DNA of 64,000 bases from JAHJQZ01 sp963676075 (GTDB lineage: Bacteria; Pseudomonadota; Alphaproteobacteria; Rhizobiales; Devosiaceae), in contig CAXXNZ010000001.1 in the NCBI GenBank assembly GCA_963676075.2, positions 124,001-188,000 of the forward strand. The letters run 5' to 3'. Position 1 is the first letter of the stretch. Each line of letters starts with the position of its first letter. A model generated the notes under the pieces. The model worked only from the letters and a program-made list of their open reading frames with translations, did no database searches and was not told the DNA's origin. Both the position numbers and the translations under genes were made by a program. This document shows, one piece after another, positions 33,239-41,827 of the stretch.

Positions 33239-35578
33239 TCAGCTCAGCGCCGCGATTGCCGCCTGTCCGAGGGCCAAGCCACCGTCGTTGGCCGGGGCAT
33301 CTCGCTGGATGAGGATTTCGAAACCGGCGGTGCCTAGTTGTGCGTGCAGGCCTGTTAGCAGCAGGCGGTTCTGCATGACACCGCCGGAGAGGGCGACGCG
33401 CGTGATGTTGGTTTCGTTCGCCAGTGTTTCGGCCAGTCCCGTCACGGCGTCGATCAGGCCATTGTGGAAACGCGCGGCAATGACGCCATGGTCCACGCCG
33501 GCGCGGAGGTCGTCGAACAGAGCCTGCCAGAGTGGTTCCCACATCAGGCAATGAGCGCTCCCGCGCGGCTCGACTGCTGTGGGGTAGGCGCCGGCAGTGG
33601 CAATGTGCGGCGTTGCCAGCGCTTCGAGCGCCATTGCAGCTTGCCCTTCGAAATCCTGTTGCTCGAACGAAATGCCGAGCGCTGCTGCAGCGGCATCGAA
33701 CAGCCGGCCTGCCGACGAGGTGAGCGGGGCGTTGACGCCACGCGCCATCATCGAGGCGAGAAGGTCGAGCGGCTTGTCGGCCAGCGCGCTAGCCGGGGGC
33801 GTGCCGGCGATAAGGTCGCGCCAGTTCTCACCGAAAGCGATGCTGAGTTGCGCAACGAGATTGCGCCAGGGCTGGCGCTGGGCGCGGTCGCCACCGGGCT
33901 GGGGCACGGGGTCGAAGTGACCGAGCCGGTCGAAACCGCGATATCCACCGACAAGGAATTCGCCGCCCCAGATGGTGCCGTCGCTGCCAAGTCCCAACCC
34001 GTCGAGCACGATGCCTATGGTCTTGTCGTCATCGGGGGAGACCTGGTTGTCGGCGAGGCAAGAGGCGAGATGGGCGTGATGGTGCTGGATGCGGACCACG
34101 CGGGCACCGGTTTCGGCGGACAGCTCCTCGCCCCAGCGGGTCGACAGGTAATCGGGATGCTGGTCGACGGCGATCACTTCGGGTGCAAAGCGGTAGATGT
34201 CTCGATAGAGCGCCAGCGACTTGCGGTAATCGGCATAGGTTGCGGCGTTTTCGAGATCGCCCATGTGTTGGGACAAGATCGCTTCGCCGTCGCGCATCAG
34301 GCAGAAGGCCGATTTGAGCCCGCCGCCCATGGCGAGGACGCGCGGTGTGTCGGCAAAACCGGGGCCGGGATGAAGCGTTGCTGGCGCCAGCCCGCGCCCA
34401 CGCCGCAACACCTGAACGCCCGGCGCGTCGACGCGGGTGACGGAATCGTCGAGCCGGTTGACGATGTCGCGGTCGTGCATGAGGAAGAAATCGGCAATGG
34501 TGCCCAGCCGCGCCCGCGCGTCATCATTGTCGATGGCCTGCGGTTCCTCGCTGAGATTGCCCGAGGTCAGAACGATCGGGACATCGAGCTGAGCCATCAG
34601 CAGGTGATGCATCGGCGTGTAGGCCAGCATGAAGCCGACACGGCGCTGGTTCGGCGCGATGCCTGACGCCAGAGGCGCGCCGACCATTTCGAGCAGGACG
34701 ATGGGGGCGGCGGCGGAGGCGAGCAGGGCTTCTTCGTCGGAGGAGACAGCTGCGAAGCGCCGAACGCCGTCGATTGTGCCGGCCATCAGCGCCAGCGGTT
34801 TGCTCGGTCGGTGCTTGCGGCGGCGGAGTTCGGCGACTGCTGCATCGTTGGTCGCGTCGCAGGCGAGGTGGAAGCCGCCGATGCCCTTGATGGTGCCGAT
34901 CTTGCCGGCCTTGAGCCGTTGGGCTGCTTCGGCGATGGCATCGCCGTCGATGCGGTGGCCGCTTGCGTCTTCGAGCCAGAGCTTTGGACCGCAGACCAGG
35001 CAGGCGTTGGGTTGGGCGTGAAAGCGCCGGTCGGCGGGGTCGCGGTATTCGCGCTCACAGTCCGGGCACATCTCGAAGGCTGACATCGAAGTCTGGGCCC
35101 GGTCATAGGGGATGGCCTTGATGATCGACAGGCGCGGGCCGCAATGGGTGCAATTGGTGAAGGCGTAACCGAAACGGCGGTTGGACGGATCGAAGATCTC
35201 GGCGCGGCAGGCGGGGCAGGTGGCGGCGTCGGGGACAATGCCGGTCTGGATGTCGGTGTTGGCGCTCTCGATGATGTCGAATGCTTCGGGTGGAGCGTCG
35301 GCGTCCAGCACTTCGAAGTTGACGGTGTCGACCCGTGCCAGCGGTGGCGCATCGGTTTTGAGGCGGGTGGCGAAGCTGTCGAGTGCTTCGGGGGTGCCCC
35401 AGGCGGAGATTTCGACGCCTTCGCCATCATTGAGTACATGGCCGACAAGATCGAGGTGGTGCGCCAGCCGCCAGACGAAGGGCCGGAAGCCGACGCCCTG
35501 GACCAGTCCGCGCACGCGGAAGGTGCGGGCTGAGGGTGGTGGTGCCGGTTGTCCGGCTTTGAGGTCTTCAGGCGCCAT
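33239..35578 (-). CDS. hypF: Carbamoyltransferase HypF, [NiFe] hydrogenase maturation
   Basis: The start at ATG 35578 (779 residues) is chosen because it overlaps the upstream gene's TGA and fits the family length; the frame itself runs back to 35713. Domains in order: acylphosphatase (VRGLVQGVGFRPFVW), two zinc-finger CxxC pairs (CPACRAE, NCTHCGP, CPDCERE, CLVCGPK), YrdC-like nucleotide-binding domain (KGIGGFHLACDA, KHRPSKPLA), and the Kae1-like domain (QHHHAHLASCLAD, ALSGGVMQNRLL). HypF makes carbamoyl-AMP from carbamoyl phosphate and passes the carbamoyl to the HypE C-terminal Cys, the first step toward the cyanide ligands of the [NiFe] site. It is the last gene of the hox-hyp operon. Confidence 0.93.
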   Translation of the reverse strand: MAPEDLKAGQPAPPPSARTFRVRGLVQGVGFRPFVWRLAHHLDLVGHVLNDGEGVEISAWGTPEALDSFATRLKTDAPPLARVDTVNFEVLDADAPPEAFDIIESANTDIQTGIVPDAATCPACRAEIFDPSNRRFGYAFTNCTHCGPRLSIIKAIPYDRAQTSMSAFEMCPDCEREYRDPADRRFHAQPNACLVCGPKLWLEDASGHRIDGDAIAEAAQRLKAGKIGTIKGIGGFHLACDATNDAAVAELRRRKHRPSKPLALMAGTIDGVRRFAAVSSDEEALLASAAAPIVLLEMVGAPLASGIAPNQRRVGFMLAYTPMHHLLMAQLDVPIVLTSGNLSEEPQAIDNDDARARLGTIADFFLMHDRDIVNRLDDSVTRVDAPGVQVLRRGRGLAPATLHPGPGFADTPRVLAMGGGLKSAFCLMRDGEAILSQHMGDLENAATYADYRKSLALYRDIYRFAPEVIAVDQHPDYLSTRWGEELSAETGARVVRIQHHHAHLASCLADNQVSPDDDKTIGIVLDGLGLGSDGTIWGGEFLVGGYRGFDRLGHFDPVPQPGGDRAQRQPWRNLVAQLSIAFGENWRDLIAGTPPASALADKPLDLLASMMARGVNAPLTSSAGRLFDAAAAALGISFEQQDFEGQAAMALEALATPHIATAGAYPTAVEPRGSAHCLMWEPLWQALFDDLRAGVDHGVIAARFHNGLIDAVTGLAETLANETNITRVALSGGVMQNRLLLTGLHAQLGTAGFEILIQRDAPANDGGLALGQAAIAALS

Positions 35579-36021
35579 CAAAGCGAACGTGCATAGAGCG
35601 CGAGATCGGCATTCATCCGGAAGCCGTTGTTGGCGTAAAACTTCGGCGATGCGCCAGTTCGCTGCGAGACCAGCCAAAGGCTGTTGCAGCCCTCGGCACG
35701 CGCCGTCTCGCAAGCCGAGTCCAGAAGAGCTTTGCCGATGCCCATGCCTTGTCTGTCGGGCAGCACGGAGAGTTCATCGAGGTAGATGACGGGGCCGGCG
35801 GGCCGGCGTTGCCTTATGCCGAGAGCGATGCCCAGGGCGTCGTCCCCGTCGAGCGCAATGAGCGCCAGGGATCTCGGGGTTTCGACGACATAGGTCAGGT
35901 TTTCGATAGCGGCTTGCAAAGACCAGTCTTCGTTCCACGGCGGGCGGGCATAGGCGCTCATCAAGACGCGTGCGCCGCGCTCGATGTGGTCTTCAACGAG
36001 ACGTTCGATCCGAAACGACAT
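35578..36021 (-). CDS. GNAT-family N-acetyltransferase inserted in the hyp operon
   Basis: 147 residues from ATG 36021. GNAT fold with the acetyl-CoA loop in LSVLPDRQGMGIGKALL (R/Q-x-x-G-x-G/A) and a C-terminal ASPKFYANNGF motif. It sits between hypE (33 nt upstream) and hypF; its TGA overlaps the hypF ATG by one base, so it is co-transcribed and probably translationally coupled. Such an enzyme is not a known part of [NiFe] maturation. It may acetylate an unrelated small molecule or protein and simply ride in the operon. The substrate cannot be told from sequence. Confidence 0.82.
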   Translation of the reverse strand: MSFRIERLVEDHIERGARVLMSAYARPPWNEDWSLQAAIENLTYVVETPRSLALIALDGDDALGIALGIRQRRPAGPVIYLDELSVLPDRQGMGIGKALLDSACETARAEGCNSLWLVSQRTGASPKFYANNGFRMNADLALYARSL

Positions 36022-36054
36022 GATCGTCCTTCCGCTGCTGTCCAGAAGCGCAGA

Positions 36055-37092
36055 TTAGCAGATGCGCGGCAATTGCTCGCCGGCGATCCAGTCGACGACG
36101 CGGGTGCCGCCGAAACCGGTTCTCATCTGGACGAGATGGGCGTCGTCCGCGATGACCGTGCCGATGCGGGCGGCATTTTCACCAAGCGGGTGGGCGCGCA
36201 TGATGTCGACGAGCCTGTTGGCGTCGGCCTCCTCGCAGATGCAGATCAGCTTGCCTTCATTGGCGACATAGAGCGCGTCGAGGCCGAGAAATTCGCAGGC
36301 GGCGGAGACGTCGGGGCGGATCGGGATGGCCGATTCCTCAAGCATCATGCCGACCTTGGAGGCCGAGGCGATCTCGTTGAGCGTTGCCGCGAGGCCACCG
36401 CGGGTCGGGTCGCGCAGGGTGGTGATGTTGGGCACGGCGGCGAGCATGTTGGCGATCATGCCGTTGAGCGCGGCGCAATCGGAAACGATCTCGGTTTCGA
36501 ATTCGAGGCTCTCGCGCTTGCTGAGGATGGCGACGCCGTGGTCGCCGATGGTGCCGGAGACGAGCACGGCCTGGCCGGGACGGGCGTTGTCGCCAGAGGT
36601 CTTTACGCCTTCGGGCACGACGCCGATGCCGGTCGTCGAGATGAAGACACCGTCGCCCTTGCCCTTTTCGACGACCTTGGTGTCGCCGGTGGCGATGGTG
36701 ACATCGGCGGCCTTGGCGGCGGCTGCCATCGAGATGACGATGCGTTCGAGATCTGCGAGGGGGAAGCCTTCTTCGAGGATGAAGCCGACCGACAGATAGA
36801 GCGGCTTGGCGCCCATCATGGCGACGTCGTTGACGGTGCCGTTGATCGAAAGCGCGCCAATGTCGCCGCCGGGAAAGAACAGCGGCGTGATGACATGGCT
36901 GTCGGTCGAGATGACGACGCGTCCAGGGGGCAGGGCGACTAGCGCCCCGTCATTGCCCTGGTCGAGCACCGGGTTGGAGAAGTGCTTCTGGAACAGGGTG
37001 CGGATTAGCTCGGCCATGGCGCGTCCACCGCCGCCATGGGTCATGTCGACGCTGCCGGTAAGGGTCGAAGGACCCGAAGTCATGTCACTCAT
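36055..37092 (-). CDS. hypE: HypE, carbamoyl-dehydratase for cyanide ligand synthesis
   Basis: ATG 37092 overlaps the hypD TGA (ATGA), giving 345 residues; the open frame extends further upstream but over hypD. PurM/SelD-like ATP-binding fold, with NDGALVALPPG and STDSHVITPLFFPGGDIG near the N-terminus, NDVAMMGAKP, and a glycine-rich RDPTRGGLAATLNE. The invariant C-terminal PRIC ends in the Cys that receives the carbamoyl from HypF and is dehydrated to thiocyanate. It works with HypC-HypD, to which the CN group is passed. Confidence 0.94.
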   Translation of the reverse strand: MSDMTSGPSTLTGSVDMTHGGGGRAMAELIRTLFQKHFSNPVLDQGNDGALVALPPGRVVISTDSHVITPLFFPGGDIGALSINGTVNDVAMMGAKPLYLSVGFILEEGFPLADLERIVISMAAAAKAADVTIATGDTKVVEKGKGDGVFISTTGIGVVPEGVKTSGDNARPGQAVLVSGTIGDHGVAILSKRESLEFETEIVSDCAALNGMIANMLAAVPNITTLRDPTRGGLAATLNEIASASKVGMMLEESAIPIRPDVSAACEFLGLDALYVANEGKLICICEEADANRLVDIMRAHPLGENAARIGTVIADDAHLVQMRTGFGGTRVVDWIAGEQLPRIC

Positions 37093-38240
37093 GCGATCTC
37101 GGTCTGCTTTGCCTGGTCCTTGTTGCGGAAACGGCCATAGGTCCAGTAGGCGGCGCAGGCGCCTTCGGATGAGACCATGCACGAGCCCATCGGATTGTCC
37201 GGAGTGCAGACGGTGCCGAAGAGCTTGCAGTCGGTCGGCTTCTTGACGCCCCTGAGGATCGCCGGGCACTCGCAGGACTTGGTCTCGCGCGATTGCTTGG
37301 CGGAGATCTCGAAGCGCTTTTCGGCGTCGTAGAAGGCGTATTTTTCCTTGAGACGCAGGGCCGAATTGGCAACCGGGCCCAAGCCCCGCCATTCGAAGCT
37401 TTCGCGCAGCTCCAACACCTCGTCGACCAGTGCCTGTGCCTTGAGATTGCCATCGCGGGTGACGACGCGGGTGTATTCGTTCTCGACCTCGCAGCGACCT
37501 TCCTTGATCTGGCGGATCAGCATCAGGACCGATTGCATAACGTCGAGTGGTTCAAAACCGCAGATGACGACCGGTTTCTGGTAGTGCGCTGCGGCGGCCT
37601 CATAGGGCTTGGAGCCGATTACGGCGCTGACGTGCGAGGGGCCGAGGAAGCCGTCGATGCGCGCCGGCCCGCCGGGGGCGAAATCCTCGCTGTCGAGAAT
37701 GTGACCGATGGCGGCCGGGGTGAGGACGTGATTGACGAAGACCGAGAAGTTCTTCAGCCCTTCCTTTTCTGCCTGCAGTACGGCGACGGCGGTCGGCGGC
37801 GTTGTCGTTTCGAAGCCGATGGCGAAGAAAACCACCTGACGGTCAGGGTTGTCGCGGGCGATCTTGAGGGCGTCCATGGTCGAATAGACCATGCGGATAT
37901 CGGCACCGTCGGCCTTGGCCTTGATCAGCGAGCGCTGCCTGGTGCCCGGCACGCGCATCATGTCGCCGTAGGAGCACAGGATCGCGCCGTGGCGCTCGGC
38001 CAGCTCCACCGCATCGTCGAGGCGGCGCACTGGCAGCACGCAGACCGGGCAACCCGGTCCGTGGACGAAATGGACGTTGGCCGGCATCAGGTCCTGCACG
38101 CCGTAGCGGAAGATGGCGTGGGTGTGGCCGCCGCAGAACTCCATGAAATAGTAGTCGTGGCCGCCCTTGGCTTCCTCGGCAATGGTGGCGGCGAGTTTCT
38201 CGGCTACGGCGCGGTCGCGGAACTCGTCGACATATTTCAT
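37089..38240 (-). CDS. hypD: HypD, Fe-S scaffold for Fe(CN)2CO assembly
   Basis: 383 residues, ATG 38240 overlapping the hypC stop (ATGA). Signature motifs: MEFCGGHTHAIFRYG, HGPGCPVCVLP, SYGDMMRVPG, FFAIGFETTTPPTA and the C-terminal [4Fe-4S] cysteines in CECPAILRG and CKLFG...C. HypD with HypC holds the iron while CN- ligands (from HypE) and CO are added, and it is the redox-active member. All motifs are complete. Genes on both sides overlap by 4 nt, indicating one transcript. Confidence 0.95.
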   Translation of the reverse strand: MKYVDEFRDRAVAEKLAATIAEEAKGGHDYYFMEFCGGHTHAIFRYGVQDLMPANVHFVHGPGCPVCVLPVRRLDDAVELAERHGAILCSYGDMMRVPGTRQRSLIKAKADGADIRMVYSTMDALKIARDNPDRQVVFFAIGFETTTPPTAVAVLQAEKEGLKNFSVFVNHVLTPAAIGHILDSEDFAPGGPARIDGFLGPSHVSAVIGSKPYEAAAAHYQKPVVICGFEPLDVMQSVLMLIRQIKEGRCEVENEYTRVVTRDGNLKAQALVDEVLELRESFEWRGLGPVANSALRLKEKYAFYDAEKRFEISAKQSRETKSCECPAILRGVKKPTDCKLFGTVCTPDNPMGSCMVSSEGACAAYWTYGRFRNKDQAKQTEIA

Positions 38241-38494
38241 TGCGAGCCCTCGGTGATCTCGGCCAGTTCCTCGCCGAGCAAGCCGCCTTCGCGCATCAGG
38301 TCGAGCGTGCGCTGCGCCTCGTCTTCGGAAAGCTTGTTGAGGGCATAGCCGACATGGACGAGCACGTAATCGCCAATGGCGGCGTCCTCGATCAGCGCCG
38401 TCGAGATCTTCTTCTTGATGCCTTCGAGCGAGACGATGGCCGTCGCGTCACTTTCGTCAACGGAAACGATCTTGGCTGGAATGGCGAGACACAT
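38237..38494 (-). CDS. hypC: HypC chaperone
   Basis: 85 residues from ATG 38494, preceded by AGGAG at 7-8 nt; a longer open frame upstream is rejected because the mature N-terminal MCLAIPAKI is diagnostic. HypC uses its Cys2 to bind the iron with HypD and to deliver the Fe(CN)2CO unit to the large-subunit precursor. GDYVLVHVGYALNKL is the conserved middle motif. It is separated from hypB by 211 nt that contain a REP-like repeat, the only s sizeable gap inside the hyp cluster. Confidence 0.94.
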   Translation of the reverse strand: MCLAIPAKIVSVDESDATAIVSLEGIKKKISTALIEDAAIGDYVLVHVGYALNKLSEDEAQRTLDLMREGGLLGEELAEITEGSQ

Positions 38495-38602
38495 AGCTGA
38501 CTCCTGTTCGGCTTTGGGCCGTGGCGTGCCGGCGACAAATGCACCGGTCACTCCCCAGTTTTAGGGTGCGGCAGGACCGTGCCGCAAGTCCCCGGGGCGC
38601 GC

Positions 38603-38709
38603 TAGAGCAGATCATGCTTTGGCGAAATCGCCTGATCTGCTCTAGGTCCTTAAGTGGTCGTGTTTTCGAACCGGATAAGTGGTCTCCACTTTTCCTGAAA
38701 ACACTCTAG
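38603..38709. repeat. REP-like interspersed element, copy 1
   Basis: Begins AGAGCAGATCATGC...GATCTGCTCTAG (an inverted repeat), then TTTTCGAACCGGATAAGTGG and CCACTTTTCCTGAAAACACTCTAG. Related blocks (GAACCGGAAAA, ACTTTTCCTGG, ACGCTCTAG) recur at 50895-50944 and 61833-61940. It overlaps the last bases of hypB and fills most of the hypB-hypC gap, which might let it affect mRNA stability. Confidence 0.65.
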
Positions 38710-39554
38710 GCGCTTTCGAGCTGGTGGCCGGCCATGGCCATGGCGCGGGCGCCCATCAACCAGGCGATCCAGTTGTCGAGACCTTCGCCCGAGCGGGCAG
38801 AGACGGCCAGAACCTTGATGCCGGGCTTGACGCGGCGGGCATTGGCGGTTGCCGCCGCCATGTCGAAATCGACATAGGGTAGCAGATCGGTCTTGTTGAT
38901 CAGAACGAGATCGGAAGCGGCAAAGATATCGGGATATTTCAGCGGCTTGTCGTCGCCTTCTGTCACCGAGAGGATGACGACCTTGTGGGCTTCACCCAGA
39001 TCGAAGCCGGCGGGGCAGACCAGGTTGCCGACGTTTTCGATGAAAACGACGGAGGCGTCGGCCGGGCCGAGATGCTCGACTGCATGTCCGACCATATGGG
39101 CATCGAGATGACAGCCCTTGCCGGTGTTGATCTGGATGGCTTCAGCGCCGGTCTTGCGGATGCGGTCGGCATCGTTGGCCGTCTGCTGGTCGCCTTCGAC
39201 GACATATGGCTTCAGCTTGCCCTGAAGCTTCTCGATGGTCTTGCACAACAGTTCTGTCTTGCCCGAACCGGGGCTGGACACCAGGTTGAGGGCCAGGATG
39301 CCGCGTGCCGCGAACATGGCGCGGTTGCCTTCGGCCAGAGCGTTGTTCTTGGCCAGAAGGTCGCGCTCGACGGCAACAACGCGGGATTCGGGATCGCCGC
39401 CATGGTCGTGATCGTGGCTATGACCATGATCGTGACTGTGGCCATGATCGTGATCGTGATCGTGGTCGTGATGGTGGTGATGGCCGTGTTCATGGTCATG
39501 CCCATGGCCTTCGATCGTCACTTCACCTTTGCCGCAGCCACAGGTCGCACACAT
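38706..39554 (-). CDS. hypB: HypB, nickel-binding GTPase with long His-rich domain
   Basis: Start ATG 39554 (MCATCGCG) shares a base with the hypA stop; 282 residues. The N-terminal CxxCGC nickel motif is followed by a stretch of about 38 residues made almost only of His, Asp and Gly (nt ~39,400-39,520), a nickel-storage tail like that of rhizobial HypB. GTPase motifs: SSPGSGKTELL (P-loop), VEGDQQTANDADR, GKGCHLDAHMV (metal site), ENVGNLVCPAGFDLGE and INKTDLL. It inserts nickel with HypA. The nucleotide sequence of the His tract is itself a near-tandem repeat of CATGATCG-type units and may vary in length between strains. Confidence 0.95.
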   Translation of the reverse strand: MCATCGCGKGEVTIEGHGHDHEHGHHHHHDHDHDHDHGHSHDHGHSHDHDHGGDPESRVVAVERDLLAKNNALAEGNRAMFAARGILALNLVSSPGSGKTELLCKTIEKLQGKLKPYVVEGDQQTANDADRIRKTGAEAIQINTGKGCHLDAHMVGHAVEHLGPADASVVFIENVGNLVCPAGFDLGEAHKVVILSVTEGDDKPLKYPDIFAASDLVLINKTDLLPYVDFDMAAATANARRVKPGIKVLAVSARSGEGLDNWIAWLMGARAMAMAGHQLESA

Positions 39555-39895
39555 CAGGTGACCTCCATTTCCTTGATACGCAGGGCGTCCCCGCCACTGA
39601 TCTGCAATTCGGTGCCCCCACATTGAGGGCACGGGTCGAACCGGTCGTTGATCTGGACCAATTCGAAGCAGGAAAGACAGCGCGCCTCGGCCGGTGGCGT
39701 GACGATATCGAGCTTCGCCCCGTCGGCCAAGGTGCCAGCCATCACAACATCGAAGCCAAAACGCATGGCCTCGGGCTCGACCGAGGATAGGGGGCCGATC
39801 TCGAGAACGATCCGCGTGATCTTCTCGAAATGTCCTGTCTCGGCTTCGGTTTTCAGAATGTCGAGCAGGCTTTCACATAGCGAAAGCTCATGCAT
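39554..39895 (-). CDS. hypA: HypA, nickel metallochaperone
   Basis: 113 residues from ATG 39895; the six upstream codons are excluded because MHELSLCESLL is the diagnostic N-terminus, with His2 as nickel ligand. The zinc site is formed by CLSC and CPQC pairs in the C-terminal half. It overlaps the end of the protease gene by 8 nt and the hypB start by 1 nt. It delivers nickel to the large-subunit precursor with HypB after the iron centre is installed. Confidence 0.94.
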   Translation of the reverse strand: MHELSLCESLLDILKTEAETGHFEKITRIVLEIGPLSSVEPEAMRFGFDVVMAGTLADGAKLDIVTPPAEARCLSCFELVQINDRFDPCPQCGGTELQISGGDALRIKEMEVT

Positions 39896-40367
39896 CGGCA
39901 GGTTTCTCCACATCGACGCCGTGTTCGGCCGCGGCCTTGGCGTACCAGTCGAGGAAGAAGGCTTCGGCTTCGTCGAGATGGGTCTTTGCTTCTTCGCTCA
40001 GACCTTCCTTGACCTCGCCATAGTCCCAGCCGGCGATGCCGAGGATGAATGCCGGCGGTGTGCTGCCGTAAAGCGTGCCGGCGAGCGTCAGCACCGCTTC
40101 CGGGCTCAGTTCGTGGCTGCCCATGCCGGTGGCGCCGCCACCGGTAACGGGACGGAATGAATAGGAGCCTTCGGCGCCGATCTCGGCATCGGCGAAGATG
40201 ACCAGATCGGCTTCGGAGGCGGCGAGGGCATGGTCGACGGTCAGCTGATAGTCGATGTCGACATCAAGCCCTGCCGGTGCGGCTTTTTCGATCCGCTCCG
40301 CGAATAGCGGACCAAGGCCGTCGTCTCCGCGGCCTTGGTTACCAAATCCGATCAGGAGTGCAGCCAT
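39888..40367 (-). CDS. Hydrogenase maturation protease (HoxW/HycI type)
   Basis: 159 residues, starting 4 nt after the large-subunit gene. Nickel-sensing endopeptidase: LIGFGNQGRGDDGLGP at the N-terminus carries the first acidic metal ligand, ADLVIFADAEIG the second, and TGMGSHELSPEAVL the conserved His. It cleaves the C-terminal extension of the large subunit once nickel is in place. The downstream neighbour of hoxH is the expected position for its dedicated protease, so HoxH is the probable target. Confidence 0.9.
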   Translation of the reverse strand: MAALLIGFGNQGRGDDGLGPLFAERIEKAAPAGLDVDIDYQLTVDHALAASEADLVIFADAEIGAEGSYSFRPVTGGGATGMGSHELSPEAVLTLAGTLYGSTPPAFILGIAGWDYGEVKEGLSEEAKTHLDEAEAFFLDWYAKAAAEHGVDVEKPADA

Positions 40368-40370
40368 AAA

Positions 40371-41816
40371 TCAGGCCGTCTCCATCGTGTCGCGCGAGGC
40401 GATGACCTTGCCTTCGACGTCCTGGATCTCGACCTGGAGCGGCATCTGCCCGAGGGCATGGGTCGCGCAGGACAAGCAGGGATCGTAGGCGCGGATCGCA
40501 ACTTCGATATGGTTCAGCATGCCTTCGGTCACCTGTGCGTGGCCGGAGATGTGCTTCATGGCCACGTCCTTGACGGCGCGGTTCATGCCTTCGTTGTTGT
40601 GGGTCGTCGACACGATCAGGTTGCAGTAGGTGACCTGGTCGTTCTCGTCCACCTTGTAGTGGTGGATGAGGTTGCCGCGCGGCGCCTCGATGACGCCGAT
40701 GCCTTCTTCGCGACGGTCGCCCTTGGCGACGAGATCGGTGCCCTGCAGGTCGGGATCATTGAGCAGTTCGCGGATCTTTTCGATGCAGTGCAGAACCTCG
40801 ATCATGCGGGCCCAGTGATTGGCCAGCGAGGTGGAGTTGGGCTTGCCGTCGGTGACCGCACGCAGTTCGTTGAGCGCGTCATTGGCGAGCGGCGTGTCGA
40901 TGAAATCGACATTGTTGAGGCGCGCCATCGGACCCACACGATACCAGCCGGCTTCCGGTCCGAGTTCCGTGTAGTACGGGAACTTCATGTAGGACCAGGA
41001 CCGCACGTCCTCGGTGATGTGGTTGAAGTAGTCAGTGTTCGGAACCTGATCAGCCAGGATATCTCCGTCCGGACCCTTGAACCTGAAATTCCCATTATAC
41101 AGGTCGAGCGCGCCATCTTCGCGGACGATCGACATGTAGTTCGACGGGAAGGTGCCGAAGGAGTTTACCAGGTCGAGGTGACCGGCGGTGTAGTCCTTGG
41201 CCAGCGCGACGGCGTCCTCGACCCACTTGGTCATCTCGTCGATGTCCTTGAGGAACTCATCACGCTTCTCGACCGAGAGATTGCGGTTGATGCCGCCGGG
41301 GATGGCACCGGTGCCGTGCACCTTCTTGCCAGCGGTCGCTGCGATGATCTCCTGGCCATATTTGCGCATCATCACGGCGCGGCGGCCGAGCTCGGGATTG
41401 TCCTTCAAGATCTCGAAGACATTGCGCTTGGCGGCCGGGGCGTCGAAACCGAACAGCAGGTCCGGCGCGGCGAGGTGGAAGAAGTGCAGAACGTGGCTCT
41501 GCATCACCTGGCCGTAGTGCATCAGGCGACGCATCTTCTCGGCAGTCGGCGGCAGAACGTCGACACCGGCGATCATGTCCATCGCCTTGGCGGCAGCGAG
41601 GTGATGGCTCACCGGGCAGATGCCGCACAGGCGCTGCACCACGACCGGGACTTCCCACATCAGGCGACCACGGATGAAACGCTCGAAACCGCGGAACTCG
41701 ACGATGTGAAGCCGGGCTTCCTCGACCTCATTGTCTGCGTTCATGTGAATGGTGACTTTGCCGTGTCCTTCGACACGCGTCACCGGGGCTATTTCGATAA
41801 GTCTGGGTTCGGCCAT
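40371..41816 (-). CDS. hoxH: Bidirectional NAD-linked [NiFe] hydrogenase large subunit
   Basis: 481 residues. Active-site ligands are in both terminal motifs: RLCGICPVSHH (L1, RxCGxCxxxH) and DPCLSCATHALG (L2, DPCxxCxxH). After L2 there is a tail of about 30 residues (QMPLQVEIQDVEG...) that the adjacent protease would trim. N-terminal IEIAPVTRVEGHGKV and the lack of a Tat-type partner place it among soluble group 3 enzymes. With hoxF, U and Y upstream, a group 3d-like HoxFUYH complex is most likely. It takes up or evolves H2 in exchange with NAD(H) in the cytoplasm. Confidence 0.93.
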   Translation of the reverse strand: MAEPRLIEIAPVTRVEGHGKVTIHMNADNEVEEARLHIVEFRGFERFIRGRLMWEVPVVVQRLCGICPVSHHLAAAKAMDMIAGVDVLPPTAEKMRRLMHYGQVMQSHVLHFFHLAAPDLLFGFDAPAAKRNVFEILKDNPELGRRAVMMRKYGQEIIAATAGKKVHGTGAIPGGINRNLSVEKRDEFLKDIDEMTKWVEDAVALAKDYTAGHLDLVNSFGTFPSNYMSIVREDGALDLYNGNFRFKGPDGDILADQVPNTDYFNHITEDVRSWSYMKFPYYTELGPEAGWYRVGPMARLNNVDFIDTPLANDALNELRAVTDGKPNSTSLANHWARMIEVLHCIEKIRELLNDPDLQGTDLVAKGDRREEGIGVIEAPRGNLIHHYKVDENDQVTYCNLIVSTTHNNEGMNRAVKDVAMKHISGHAQVTEGMLNHIEVAIRAYDPCLSCATHALGQMPLQVEIQDVEGKVIASRDTMETA

Positions 41817-41827
41817 TTTTCTCGATC

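Noticed and set aside
39400..39530. CATGATCG-type repeats as a CRISPR array or satellite
   Set aside because: They encode the His/Asp tract of HypB in frame; there are no unique spacers.
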